Source: Spirochaetota bacterium (GTDB lineage: Bacteria > Spirochaetota > UBA4802 > UBA5550). From it: a stretch of 50,021 nucleotides of DNA. The position numbers and the translations under genes were made by a program. The stretch covers positions 1-50,021 of the forward strand of contig JAGNKX010000026.1 of NCBI GenBank assembly GCA_017999915.1, read 5' to 3'. Under the pieces are notes generated by a model that was not told where the DNA came from, did no database searches, and saw only the letters and a program-made list of their open reading frames with translations. Shown piece by piece: positions 8,294 through 17,228 of this stretch (position 1 is the first letter of the stretch; each line of letters starts with the position of its first letter).

Positions 8294-9106
8294 ATGGATA
8301 ACAATATTGCTTTTGCCTTTGCCCTGACAATAATCGCGGGATTATCCACCGGCATCGGCAGTATAATCGCTTTCTTCACAAAGCGGACCAATACAAAATT
8401 CCTCGCCATAGCCCTCGGTTTTTCCGCTGGCGTCATGATATATGTGTCCTTTATAGATATTATCATTGAATCTAATAAATTATTGATCGAGGAGATGGGC
8501 AAGCAGGGCGGTCTCTGGGCCACGGTGGCCGGCTTCTTTGGAGGCATACTCATAATTGCCGTCATCGATTACCTGGTCCCATCTTATGAGAACCCCCACG
8601 AGTCCCACATGGTGGAAGAGATCGGCACCTGTGAAACAATCCCGGTCAATCATAAGCTTTACAGGTCCGGCATCCTTGTCGCGGCAGCCATTATGATACA
8701 CAACTTTCCTGAAGGCGTGGCGACCTTCACCATGGCGTTGAAAAACCCATCCATCGGCATTGCTATCGCCTTTGCCATCGCGATCCACAACATCCCCGAA
8801 GGCATCGCCGTATCCGTGCCGGTATTCTGCGCCACGGGCAAAAGGAAGAAAGCATTTTTCCTTTCACTGCTTTCCGGTTTCTCCGAGCCCTTCGGCGCCC
8901 TCATCGCCTATGTTATCCTGATGCCCTTCCTCAATAACTTTGTCCTCGGCATCGTATTTGCCTCGGTGGCCGGCATCATGATCTATATTTCATTTGACGA
9001 ACTGCTGCCTGCCGCGCGCGAATATGGAGAGCATCACCTGTCGATGTACGGTCTCATCACGGGCATGGCCGTCATGGCCAGCAGCATCATATTGCTGGGT
9101 CAATGA
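8294..9106 (+). CDS. zupT: ZIP-family divalent metal transporter, ZupT type
   Basis: The protein has 270 residues, close to the roughly 260 of ZupT. It has about eight membrane segments and the two ZIP metal-site motifs: HNFPEG (His136) in helix 4 and HNIPEG (His165) in helix 5. A short His/Glu loop (ENPHESHMVEE) lies on the cytosolic side. ZIP proteins bring Zn2+ and often Fe2+ or Mn2+ into the cytosol. The promoter upstream carries a dyad over its -10 box, consistent with repression when metal is sufficient. The ribosome-binding site is weak. Substrate preference cannot be read from sequence. Confidence 0.9.
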   Translation: MDNNIAFAFALTIIAGLSTGIGSIIAFFTKRTNTKFLAIALGFSAGVMIYVSFIDIIIESNKLLIEEMGKQGGLWATVAGFFGGILIIAVIDYLVPSYENPHESHMVEEIGTCETIPVNHKLYRSGILVAAAIMIHNFPEGVATFTMALKNPSIGIAIAFAIAIHNIPEGIAVSVPVFCATGKRKKAFFLSLLSGFSEPFGALIAYVILMPFLNNFVLGIVFASVAGIMIYISFDELLPAAREYGEHHLSMYGLITGMAVMASSIILLGQ

Positions 9107-9452
9107 CATCATTAATAAATATATTGTCCCGGTCATGGCAACCCGAAAAGACATGCATATAATTTGTATGGCAGCTCGCTCTTCCTACCCGAATACAGGG
9201 CAGCTTCGCCGCAGCTCATCATTGATGAGCTCACCTAATCTCCGTGAGCAGATTCTTTGATTTCTGACCCATGGGTTTTCTTGCATATTACAATTTATTC
9301 ACTATTTCTTTCATGGAATATAATTTATACTTGATTTAAGTGGCAGCATAAATTAATACGGTAAAAAATTTAAAGTTAATCCTTTCGGTCTTATCAATTC
9401 AATTAAAAGTAATAATTGGCACTAACGCGCTTAATCGATTGTACAGGTCAAT
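9107..9452. other. Intergenic region between the ZIP and methyltransferase genes
   Basis: No gene is supported. It holds a perfect inverted repeat, AGCTCATCA at 9213-9221 and TGATGAGCT at 9223-9231, without a following T run. The rest is AT-rich leader sequence of the methyltransferase gene; no clear promoter boxes are assigned. Confidence 0.45.
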
Positions 9453-10553
9453 ATGAACGTTAAAGAAAATTATATCGATGTGAAGATACAAACATCGATG
9501 ATGGAAAAAATACAGCCCCTTACCTCAAAAATCTCCAGCGGCAGTGAAAAAAAACTCATCGAGGACTTCTGGCGCAAGGCAACGAGATATTTCGGGATCA
9601 TTTACGGGCTGGAAGAGGCCCTTGAAAAAGGCGACATTGGCGAAGCAGTTGCCAGCGATATTCTGATACGGGAGACTGATATAATACTTCCCGAAGGGAA
9701 AGAACTTGAAGAGGCCATCAACAATTCCGATCACATGAAGACCGTCAAAAGGATCTTCCGGGAATGCGTCATTCCCCTGGGAATCAAGTCCAGGATTGTA
9801 AAGCACGCCTTCACAAAACCGAGCGGCTATGCCGGTGATTTCGGCCTGATCGAAATAATCTACGACAATAAAATCCTTTCCGACAAGATCGGTTACTGCA
9901 TAGACAGGCGTTTCCAACTGGATGATTATGCCCGCGCAGTCAGAAGCCGCAAAGATAAAATGAAAGATATTCTCGCTGATTTTATAAAAAGCGCGCCCGG
10001 GGAAAGAAAAAATATTCTCAATATCGCCTGCGGCTCATGCCGGGAAATAAAGGAGATGTTCGAGGAGAACACCTTCGATACTTCAAAATCCATATCCTTT
10101 ACATTGATGGACCAGGACAAGGACGCTCTCGACTTTTCTCTCAACGTTCTTAAGAAATCCCCCTCCACTGTCGAATACCGCACCCAGTGCAACAGCGTGT
10201 ATGACTATATAAAAAATCCGGATATGTACCGCGGACAGCTGTTCGGCCAGGATCTTGTCTATACTATCGGCCTGGCCGATTATATCCCGGAACCGGCGCT
10301 TAAATCCCTTATCCTTTTCATGTACAGCCTCCTGAATCCCGGGGGAAAGCTTGTCATCGCCCATAAGGATTCGAAAAACTTCAGCCCCCTTGCCGCCGAC
10401 TGGTGGTGCGACTGGACGTTCCACCTGAGAAACGAGCCGGAAACGATCAGCCTGGTGAAGAGCTCCGGTATTAAGGATTTCGACCTGTCCGTCAAACGAG
10501 AAACGGAAACCAATATCATTTTCTTTATGATAATAGAAAAAAAGAAGCAGTAG
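9453..10553 (+). CDS. PhcB-like SAM-dependent methyltransferase
   Basis: The gene encodes 366 residues. A helical N-terminal part leads to TKPSGYAGDFGLIE (residues 121-134), the hallmark of proteins annotated as 3-hydroxypalmitate methyl ester biosynthesis (PhcB family). The class I methyltransferase core follows, with SAM motif I ILNIACGSCREIKEM near residue 188 and the acidic end of strand 2 in FTLMDQDKDAL. In Ralstonia, PhcB makes a fatty-acid methyl ester signal that is sensed by the kinase PhcS. Here the stop codon directly abuts the ATG of a sensor kinase, so the two are co-translated. Whether this enzyme makes such an ester is inference. Confidence 0.75.
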   Translation: MNVKENYIDVKIQTSMMEKIQPLTSKISSGSEKKLIEDFWRKATRYFGIIYGLEEALEKGDIGEAVASDILIRETDIILPEGKELEEAINNSDHMKTVKRIFRECVIPLGIKSRIVKHAFTKPSGYAGDFGLIEIIYDNKILSDKIGYCIDRRFQLDDYARAVRSRKDKMKDILADFIKSAPGERKNILNIACGSCREIKEMFEENTFDTSKSISFTLMDQDKDALDFSLNVLKKSPSTVEYRTQCNSVYDYIKNPDMYRGQLFGQDLVYTIGLADYIPEPALKSLILFMYSLLNPGGKLVIAHKDSKNFSPLAADWWCDWTFHLRNEPETISLVKSSGIKDFDLSVKRETETNIIFFMIIEKKKQ

Positions 10554-12701
10554 ATGACATATCTTGCCCTCACAGGACTGCTTAATTTTCTGGGGAGCGC
10601 ATTCCTCGCGGCGGTCGTGTTATCCAAGAATCCCCGCGGCATACTTAACCGGCATTTTTCCTACAACAGCCTGAGCATCGCCTTTTACAGCGCCGGGTAT
10701 TTTATCTGGCAGCTGAGCTCCACGCCGGAAATGGCCATGGTATGGTTCAAGGTTCTCTTCACCGGAATCATACTGATAAATCTCACCTTCATGTTCTATG
10801 TGTTCGCCCTTACCGATAAAATTGACCGGAGAAAATACGAGCTTGTCGGTTATACCGTGGTCAACGTACTATTCATCATATTGAACATATCTTCCCAGCT
10901 TTACACTCACCTCGAACCCAGGTATGGGCTCGGATACTGGCCTGCGCCGACAGTCATCTTCCATGTATACCTCGCATTCTGGATCTGGCAGCTCCTGTAT
11001 GGTTTCATTCGACTTGTCTGGAGCCTGAAAACCATTACCGGGCGCCTGCGCGAGCAGATTAAATACACAATCGTTTCCGGCCTCATAGGCTTTATCGGCG
11101 GCGCCTCGAACTGGCCCATGTGGTATAATATCAACTTCCCCCCCTACGCAAACATCCTTATTGTTTTTTATATAGCCCTTATGGGATTCGCCATAATCCG
11201 GTTCCGCCTTATGGATATAAAAATCGTACTCACGCGAACCGGCATTTTCATCGGCATATATACGCTGGTGCTCGGCAGCCCGGTGCTTATCGGGCTCCAG
11301 ACCAATTTCGGTTTTCTCTCATTCCTCTCCCTCTTCGTCCTCGCCACCATCGGCCCCGTCCTGTACCGGTATCTCCTTCGCAAAGCCGAGGACCTGCTCC
11401 TGTTCCAGCAGCGGAAATACCAGAGGAAGCTTAACGACTCCGTTGTGTTCATGCTCCGGGAACACAATCTCGACCGTCTGCTGCGCCTCATCATCTACGG
11501 CATGAAAAACATCATCAAGATCGATTATGCCGCCATCTTCCTGGAAGAAAGGGAAAATGAATGCTATTCCCTCAGGGCCGCCAGCACGGATACGGTCTTC
11601 CCTGAAGGGCTCTGCATCCCCTACGACAACCCCACTATAGACCTCTTGAAGCAGCATCAGCATCCTCTTGTCCTGGAGGAGATGTCCCATCTTTTCCACA
11701 GCGACACGAACCACAAAATAAAGATGATCGTTCCGTCCTTCATTGAAAACAGGCTCCTGGGATTCCTGGTGATGGGCGAAAAACAAAACAAATCCATTTA
11801 TACGGAAGATGACCTCCAGATCTTCGAGCTTCTTTCTCATCAGACCGCCATGGCCATCGAGAACTGTATTTTCCTTGAGGAACGCAAAAAGACGCAGGAA
11901 CGGCTTTTCCAAGCGGAAAAGCTGGCCTTCATCGGCGGCATGGCCGAGGGTGTCGCGCACCAGATACGGAACCGCCTCAACCACTTTTCCCTCGGCTCTC
12001 GGCAGATCCAGCACGAAATAGAGGACTTCAAGAGCATGCACGATGACATTGTCAGCCGGAACCCGGCGGTCAAGGAGACATTTGATTCGCTCTATGAGAT
12101 CAGCGAGTCTATTGTAGACAACGTTATACGGACAAATTCCGTGATCCAGGGAATCCTCAATTACACCCTTGCCGACGATAAGCGCAACACCTTCTTCGAC
12201 CTCCCCTTCAAGGACGTTGTCGATGGCGCCATCGACCTTGCCAAGATCAAGCACGGCATCGAGGAGCTTCCGATCAAAACCGAAATAGAGCAGGATTCCA
12301 TTATCTATGGCGTCATGACCCAGCTCATGGAATCAATGTACAATCTCATCGACAATAGCTACGAGGCCATCGAGGAAAAGAGAAATATCTTGAAAAATCC
12401 CGAGGACCGAAAGAGCTACGAGCCCGTTATCCAAATCAAGCTCAGCCGGCAGGCGGACGGGTCATTGATTGAAATAACCGATAATGGCATTGGCGTCAGC
12501 GACGATGACAAGAAGAAGATATTCGCTCCCTATTTCACGACCAAGACATCCTTCAAGACCCAGTCCGGATCGGGAATAGGGCTCTATGTAGTGCACCGTA
12601 TCATCGAGGAAAACCATAAGGGCAAAATATGGTTTGAATCCGAATTCATGAAGGGAACTACATTTTTCATCAAGCTTCCGCTTAACACCTCATTGATATA
12701 A
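10554..12701 (+). CDS. Membrane sensor histidine kinase with GAF domain
   Basis: The gene encodes 715 residues. Residues 1-230 hold about seven membrane helices of the 7TM type found at the N-terminus of sensor kinases. A linker and a GAF domain (about 300-440) follow, then a dimerisation helix with H-box VAHQIRNRLN (His469), and an ATPase domain with the N box NLIDNSYEAIEE, DNGIG, FAPYFTTK and SGSGIGLYVV. All kinase motifs are present, so it should be active. The gene starts on the base after the methyltransferase stop codon. No response regulator is adjacent on this strand; the receiver at 47387 or a distant one may be the partner. Confidence 0.9.
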   Translation: MTYLALTGLLNFLGSAFLAAVVLSKNPRGILNRHFSYNSLSIAFYSAGYFIWQLSSTPEMAMVWFKVLFTGIILINLTFMFYVFALTDKIDRRKYELVGYTVVNVLFIILNISSQLYTHLEPRYGLGYWPAPTVIFHVYLAFWIWQLLYGFIRLVWSLKTITGRLREQIKYTIVSGLIGFIGGASNWPMWYNINFPPYANILIVFYIALMGFAIIRFRLMDIKIVLTRTGIFIGIYTLVLGSPVLIGLQTNFGFLSFLSLFVLATIGPVLYRYLLRKAEDLLLFQQRKYQRKLNDSVVFMLREHNLDRLLRLIIYGMKNIIKIDYAAIFLEERENECYSLRAASTDTVFPEGLCIPYDNPTIDLLKQHQHPLVLEEMSHLFHSDTNHKIKMIVPSFIENRLLGFLVMGEKQNKSIYTEDDLQIFELLSHQTAMAIENCIFLEERKKTQERLFQAEKLAFIGGMAEGVAHQIRNRLNHFSLGSRQIQHEIEDFKSMHDDIVSRNPAVKETFDSLYEISESIVDNVIRTNSVIQGILNYTLADDKRNTFFDLPFKDVVDGAIDLAKIKHGIEELPIKTEIEQDSIIYGVMTQLMESMYNLIDNSYEAIEEKRNILKNPEDRKSYEPVIQIKLSRQADGSLIEITDNGIGVSDDDKKKIFAPYFTTKTSFKTQSGSGIGLYVVHRIIEENHKGKIWFESEFMKGTTFFIKLPLNTSLI

Positions 12702-12746
12702 TATACCTGGCGCAAAACCGTCATTTCGACGAATTTCGGCATTCCA

Positions 12747-13595
12747 TCACCGAACCGGCGCGGACGATGCGTCGCCGACCCGGAGGCGGACCGATTCAAT
12801 CCCGCCGCCCCTGCGGCAGGCTAATACCGCTGCCCCCAGGGCGCCCATAAGCTGGGGATCCAGAACCAGGGAGGCGATCTCCATCCGGAGAAGGTCTCCC
12901 AATGCCTTCATGAGGCCCGCATTCTTGGCGCAGCCGCCCGTAACGGTCAGCTTTTCCCTGACGCCGATGCGCTTCAGGAGGGTGAAGCAGCGCTTGGCCA
13001 CGGCGGCCTGTATGCCGGCGGCGACGTCGGATGGCGGCTGTTTCTTCGCCAGGAGACTTATGACCTCGCTTTCGGCAAAGACGCTGCACTGGGCCGTAAC
13101 GGGTATTGTCTTCCGGGCGTTCAACGACAGCAGTGAAAAATCATCGAGGCTCATCCGGAAGACCCTGCTCATGGCCTCGAAAAAGCGCCCGGTGCCGGCG
13201 GCGCACTTGTCGTTCATGGCGAATTCCAGCACGGACCCGTCCTCCGCCACGGAAATGCCCTTCAGGTCCTGCCCTCCGATATCCACGATCGTTTTAATGG
13301 CCGGGTCGCAGGCAAAAACGCCCATGGCGTGGCAGCTTATTTCGGAGATATTCTCATTCGCGAAAGGCACCTCGTTCCTTCCATAGCCTGTGCCCACCAG
13401 GTATGCCAGGCCGCAGCCATCCTTCACTCCATTGGCCATGGAGCACGCCTTTTCCATGACGATGCGCGAAGTCTCCTCCGGATCGATCTCGGAGGGGATG
13501 ATGACCGAGGCGGCCACGGCCCCGCTTTCATCGAGTATGACCGCCTTGCCGGTCGTTGAGCCGATGTCGCACCCGCCGAAATATCTTTTTTCCAT
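12747..13595 (-). CDS. 2-hydroxyacyl-CoA dehydratase/benzoyl-CoA reductase activator ATPase (third copy)
   Basis: The protein has 282 residues from the ATG at 13595 with an AGAGGGA box; upstream codons run through an intergenic repeat and are excluded. It is an ASKHA-fold ATPase of the BadF/BadG/HgdC family: phosphate loop CDIGSTTGKAV, VDIGGQD, and TGGCAKN. Cys131 (KCAAGTG) and Cys170 (AQCSVFAESE), 39 residues apart as in HgdC, bind one [4Fe-4S] cluster across the homodimer. Activators fire low-potential electrons into the dehydratase using ATP. It is the last gene of the operon and probably serves the dehydratase pair just upstream. Confidence 0.9.
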   Translation of the reverse strand: MEKRYFGGCDIGSTTGKAVILDESGAVAASVIIPSEIDPEETSRIVMEKACSMANGVKDGCGLAYLVGTGYGRNEVPFANENISEISCHAMGVFACDPAIKTIVDIGGQDLKGISVAEDGSVLEFAMNDKCAAGTGRFFEAMSRVFRMSLDDFSLLSLNARKTIPVTAQCSVFAESEVISLLAKKQPPSDVAAGIQAAVAKRCFTLLKRIGVREKLTVTGGCAKNAGLMKALGDLLRMEIASLVLDPQLMGALGAAVLACRRGGGIESVRLRVGDASSAPVR

Positions 13596-13631
13596 TCCAA
13601 TCCCTCTCGATGGTAAATTCTTTACTATTCT

Positions 13632-13778
13632 GTGATTGCGAGGAGTCCCGACACACTCGGGACGATGAAACATGCCTCGACAGTTCGACAAGCTCACTGC
13701 AACGCTTCGCTCAGCAGCCGCCGTGAACCGTGGTCCCCGGGCACCATCGAGGCGCACATCGCTTCGCTCGCGATGACA
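13632..13778. repeat. Intergenic palindromic repeat of the ERSDV type
   Basis: The segment separates the last two operon genes. It begins TGATTGCGAG and ends CTCGCGATGA (imperfect inverted ends). It contains the hairpin GTCCCGA at 13645-13651 with TCGGGAC at 13657-13663, plus the block GTTCGACAAGCTCACTG. Read on the minus strand it gives the CHRERSDV peptide often mis-annotated as protein in genomes that carry this repeat family. Only one copy is in the window. Confidence 0.6.
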
Positions 13779-13812
13779 CCCCATAGGGGTTGCGCACCCG
13801 CCGGTTCACAAA

Positions 13813-15255
13813 TCACTTAGTCACAGCAGCAATTCTCTCCTTCCCCGCCCCGTTCCTCCCGACCTTCATGACATTCTGCATGAAGTGATCGATCTGGCGG
13901 ATAATGCCTTCATGGGAACATATGCGCTGGTCAGACAGGTCGTATTCTATGATGAGCAGCGGCACGCCGCGCTCGCGGCACGCCTCCCGGAGCATCTGGT
14001 TGAGCGCCATGGTGTTCTTGCACCCGATATGACCGGCGACCCATACCATGTCGAGGTCGAACCGCTGATATATCCTGAAGATATCGTCGATGTAGTTTTC
14101 AGCCGGGCCCCTGGTGTGGCGCGCCATCGGGCCCTGCATGATAATTTTGCCCAGGTCGCGGAGCATGGTATCCGGCGTGGCCGTGTCTATCAGCGGCTGG
14201 GAGTTGTAGGTCATGCTGTCTATGACCAGGGTGACTCCATAGGCCTCCTCTGCCCATTGGAACAGATCTGAAAAATGGAGGAGCGGCGGATTCCAGAGGA
14301 CAGCGCGGAACCGCTCGTTGGGCACCGCTGCAACATCGGCTTCAAGGTTCCGCCTGGCCATGTCCACGAGTCGCTTAAAATGCCGGGTGGCCACGGGGTT
14401 TCCCGGATCGATATTGAAAGCCCAGAGGTGGCTCAGGTATACGGGCTCCGCCGCCAGGGGGGACGGCCTGGCGCTTATGATCTCCCAGAGCTCTATTTCA
14501 AGCTCGGCCATGCGGTTCCTCTCCTCGCAGATCCTTCGCAGCCTGTCCCAGTCCATCCTGCCCGGCGTATTCTCCTCGAGCCATGCGATCATCCTCCGGA
14601 GCTCCCCGGCGAAATAATCCGCGGCCCGGTCATCGTAAAAATTGAAGGGGATGTCGAGCCGGTAGATGGCAGCGTCGTTCCACCGCCGGGTGATCTCGTA
14701 CCCGGTCATGTTCCCGTCGCAGGGCAGGTTCGAGCTCACGATATTCGATGAGGGCGGCATTTCCCCGTTCAGGACTACGCCCAGGGTCATCTTGACGTGA
14801 CTGCACACATCCGGGGGGACCCCCTCGTTTTCGCACCGGTCGATATAGCGCTCCGCGGCGTGGGTGTCGATGATGGGCAGCAGGATTGAAAGCAGCTCCG
14901 CGGGCCACACGTTCAATCCCATGGCCTGGGATATCTCGGGAGGCACCATCTCCTGGTGAATGATGAACCTGTCATTGCGTTTCAGGGTATAAATAAGAAC
15001 GTGGACCATTCTTTTCACGATGAAAGAGATGAGCAGCTCGTTGGCTTCACGGTAGAGCCCGGTTCGGCCATGGGCAAAGCGGCCCATCAGCAGCGGCGCC
15101 TTGAGCAGCGTCAGTATCCACGGATACCGCATCATGTCCCGGATCAGCGAAAGGGGACCGCGCCGCAGCGCCAGATGGGCGAAGCTCAACAGGATGAGGA
15201 TCAAATACTTCCCATGCTTCAGGTAATCGCCCGCCGAAGGCCCGGTGTTATCCAT
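13813..15255 (-). CDS. 2-hydroxyacyl-CoA dehydratase-family large subunit, second pair
   Basis: The protein has 480 residues, with GGGAGGA eight bases before the ATG. It belongs to the HgdA/HgdB/BcrB fold by the stretch MGLNVWPAELLSILLP, CSHVKMTLGVVLNGEMPP, NLPCDGN and the C-terminal WVAGHIGCKNTMALNQMLRE. These proteins bind a [4Fe-4S] cluster through three cysteines and, with the small subunit, remove water from 2-hydroxyacyl-CoA or reduce an aryl-CoA by ketyl radical chemistry. Several candidate ligands are present, but exact ligands need alignment. It lies 50 bases after the small-subunit gene and is followed by an activator after the intergenic repeat. Confidence 0.85.
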   Translation of the reverse strand: MDNTGPSAGDYLKHGKYLILILLSFAHLALRRGPLSLIRDMMRYPWILTLLKAPLLMGRFAHGRTGLYREANELLISFIVKRMVHVLIYTLKRNDRFIIHQEMVPPEISQAMGLNVWPAELLSILLPIIDTHAAERYIDRCENEGVPPDVCSHVKMTLGVVLNGEMPPSSNIVSSNLPCDGNMTGYEITRRWNDAAIYRLDIPFNFYDDRAADYFAGELRRMIAWLEENTPGRMDWDRLRRICEERNRMAELEIELWEIISARPSPLAAEPVYLSHLWAFNIDPGNPVATRHFKRLVDMARRNLEADVAAVPNERFRAVLWNPPLLHFSDLFQWAEEAYGVTLVIDSMTYNSQPLIDTATPDTMLRDLGKIIMQGPMARHTRGPAENYIDDIFRIYQRFDLDMVWVAGHIGCKNTMALNQMLREACRERGVPLLIIEYDLSDQRICSHEGIIRQIDHFMQNVMKVGRNGAGKERIAAVTK

Positions 15256-15305
15256 GATCTGTAATCCTCCCGTTATGCACGCTGAACATCATGTTCTCCC
15301 GCCTG

Positions 15306-16436
15306 TCACTTTCCCATGCTTTCGATGAATGCCTGGACGCGCGTGCGGAGCTGCCCTTCCCCGCCATGACGGTATTCCCGCTCCAGGCGGAGCACCGGCA
15401 TGCCGGAGGAACGGAGCTCCGAGGTCATGGTGCTCCCCTCGACGCCCCAGGTATCGCAGAACTTGATCGCCTGCAGAACAACGCCGTCCGCCCGGTATTC
15501 CCTCGCTGTCTCGCGGATGGCCGCGGCCCTTTCATCGAACTCCTCCATCATGCGCGGACACAGCACCTTGGCGAGGGTGTGCTCCGCCACGGCGCGCAGG
15601 GGATCGCCCGTTTCCGGCACGGGATCCAGACCGGGGAGCGACCCGGTGCAGAACCGGTCAGCGACAACAAGGCCGCCCTGGGACTCGATGGTATCGATAA
15701 AAAAAGTATCATCGAGATCCCCCCCCGCCACCATGATCCGCGCCCTGAAGGATCCGACACCGCCGCGCTCCACCGCTTTTACGTGAAATTTTTCCACCAG
15801 CGGCAATAACAGGTTTTTCGGTGTTACCTGGGAGGCAATCATGATCCGGTGGAACTCTCCGCCGGTAATGAGGGGCGGGTCATGCTTTCTCAGGTCGCCG
15901 ATCGAACGAAGGGCCCGCGCATAGGCATTGCGGCCGCGGATCGCTTCCGATAAATCCTCCCCCGTTGCTCTGACCCCGAAATGGCCGGACAGTTTATCGG
16001 CAAGTGCCCCCAGCTCATCCATGAACCAATCCAGGGCCGGTCCGCCCCGCTTGTGGGGGACGTCCAGGGTGTGGCTGAAGGCCGGCTTTCTCAGGTACGC
16101 AAGGTTGTCCATCAGGCGGCGCATGTGGTCGCAGTTTGCCGTAAAGACCACCCCTCCCAGATGATCATAGGCCCCTGACAGGGCCGATTCGAGGAGGCTC
16201 TTAGTATAGGAACAGATAACATTGGACATGTAGGTGTCCGCAAGCTCCGTGCCTGCAATGCCGGGGGCCCGGAGGCGCACCGGGAAGAGCTTGCCGGTTG
16301 AAAGAAGCGTCTCCGGAACATAGCTGCAGGTGTAGCCCATGGGAACGCGCCCTTCGCTCATCGCCTGTTCCACGAGGCTGTTCAGCGGATCGGCCAGGAG
16401 ATCGTTAAAAAGAGAGCTGTCGGCGATCCGGTTCAT
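15306..16436 (-). CDS. 2-hydroxyacyl-CoA dehydratase-family small subunit, second pair
   Basis: The protein has 376 residues and carries the family pattern MGYTCSYVPETLL (Cys37), NVICSYTKS (Cys75) and FTANCDHMRRLMD (Cys102), the three usual cluster ligands. The C-terminal half has ILQAIKFCDTWGVEGS and LRLEREYRHGG. Length fits HgdB/BcrC-type subunits. Its ATG overlaps the stop of the CooC-like gene by four bases (ATGA), so translation is coupled. It forms the catalytic heterodimer with the next gene. Confidence 0.9.
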   Translation of the reverse strand: MNRIADSSLFNDLLADPLNSLVEQAMSEGRVPMGYTCSYVPETLLSTGKLFPVRLRAPGIAGTELADTYMSNVICSYTKSLLESALSGAYDHLGGVVFTANCDHMRRLMDNLAYLRKPAFSHTLDVPHKRGGPALDWFMDELGALADKLSGHFGVRATGEDLSEAIRGRNAYARALRSIGDLRKHDPPLITGGEFHRIMIASQVTPKNLLLPLVEKFHVKAVERGGVGSFRARIMVAGGDLDDTFFIDTIESQGGLVVADRFCTGSLPGLDPVPETGDPLRAVAEHTLAKVLCPRMMEEFDERAAAIRETAREYRADGVVLQAIKFCDTWGVEGSTMTSELRSSGMPVLRLEREYRHGGEGQLRTRVQAFIESMGK

Positions 16437-17224
16437 GTCCTCACTCCTTCGGTGCGTGTATCATTAAATGCCGCTGCCAGTCCGAAGGCCGCAATGCAAC
16501 GGCCCATACCGGTCCGGGCAGGGCCTTCAGGCAGACCAAGGATGCTTTTCCCATCAATATCAAAATCCCGTATCAGGTCATCTTCGGGAATTACGCCAAG
16601 AAGGGTAAGCCCCGGCGGCGCCACGACCTTCCCCTCCTCGCCGGAACGGACACGGTTGACGATGAGTCCGCACCGTTCAAATCCGACCGTTTTCGCCGCC
16701 ACGTCAAGGATGCTCCCTGCTACGGCAAGGCCCTTGGCCGACCGGTCGGAGACGAGCAGGAGGTGGCTCACCCGCTCCATCACCCTTCGGTTCACCTGTT
16801 CGATGCCAGCCTCCCCGTCGATCACCACGTAATCGAAATTAGATGAGATCGATTCTATGACTTCTTTCAGAAAATCATTGACCTGGCAGTAACATCCCTC
16901 CCGCTCCGGCCTGCCGATGGCGAGGAAGGCGAGATTATCCTTCTCTTCAAGGGCCCTGAACACCTCGTAATCGAGGGCAGTGGCGATCTGCTTCATGTCC
17001 TCCCTGGTCCCATCCTTCACCCTTGCAATCAAATCGTTCCTGATGTCGTCAATGGTCCGCTTTGCCGGGAAGCCCAGCGAAAGGGCAAGGCCCACCGCCG
17101 GGTCCGCATCAATGGCAAGGACCTTTTTTGAAGGGTCTTCAGCGAGAAGCGCGGCGGCCATGGCGCTAATGGAAGTCTTGCCCACGCCTCCCTTGCCGCA
17201 CACGGCTATAATTGTCGTATTCAT
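16433..17224 (-). CDS. CooC/AcsF-type nickel-enzyme maturation ATPase
   Basis: The protein has 263 residues from the ATG at 17224; AAAGGAA lies about nine bases upstream, better than the ATG at 17242. It is a ParA/MinD-like P-loop ATPase with CGKGGVGKTS (residues 9-18), AIDADP, and CxC at Cys111/Cys113 (GCYCQVN). The CxC pair marks CooC and AcsF, which bind metal between two subunits and help insert nickel into CO dehydrogenase or acetyl-CoA synthase. Here it sits between an AcsB-like gene and a dehydratase, with no complete CODH/ACS visible, so its client may be an FeS enzyme of this operon. Confidence 0.85.
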   Translation of the reverse strand: MNTTIIAVCGKGGVGKTSISAMAAALLAEDPSKKVLAIDADPAVGLALSLGFPAKRTIDDIRNDLIARVKDGTREDMKQIATALDYEVFRALEEKDNLAFLAIGRPEREGCYCQVNDFLKEVIESISSNFDYVVIDGEAGIEQVNRRVMERVSHLLLVSDRSAKGLAVAGSILDVAAKTVGFERCGLIVNRVRSGEEGKVVAPPGLTLLGVIPEDDLIRDFDIDGKSILGLPEGPARTGMGRCIAAFGLAAAFNDTRTEGVRT

Positions 17225-17228
17225 TCTA

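Noticed and set aside
9213-9231. Perfect inverted repeat AGCTCATCA-T-TGATGAGCT
   Set aside because: It has no T run and is placed too far from the next gene to be assigned a role; listed only within the intergenic entry.
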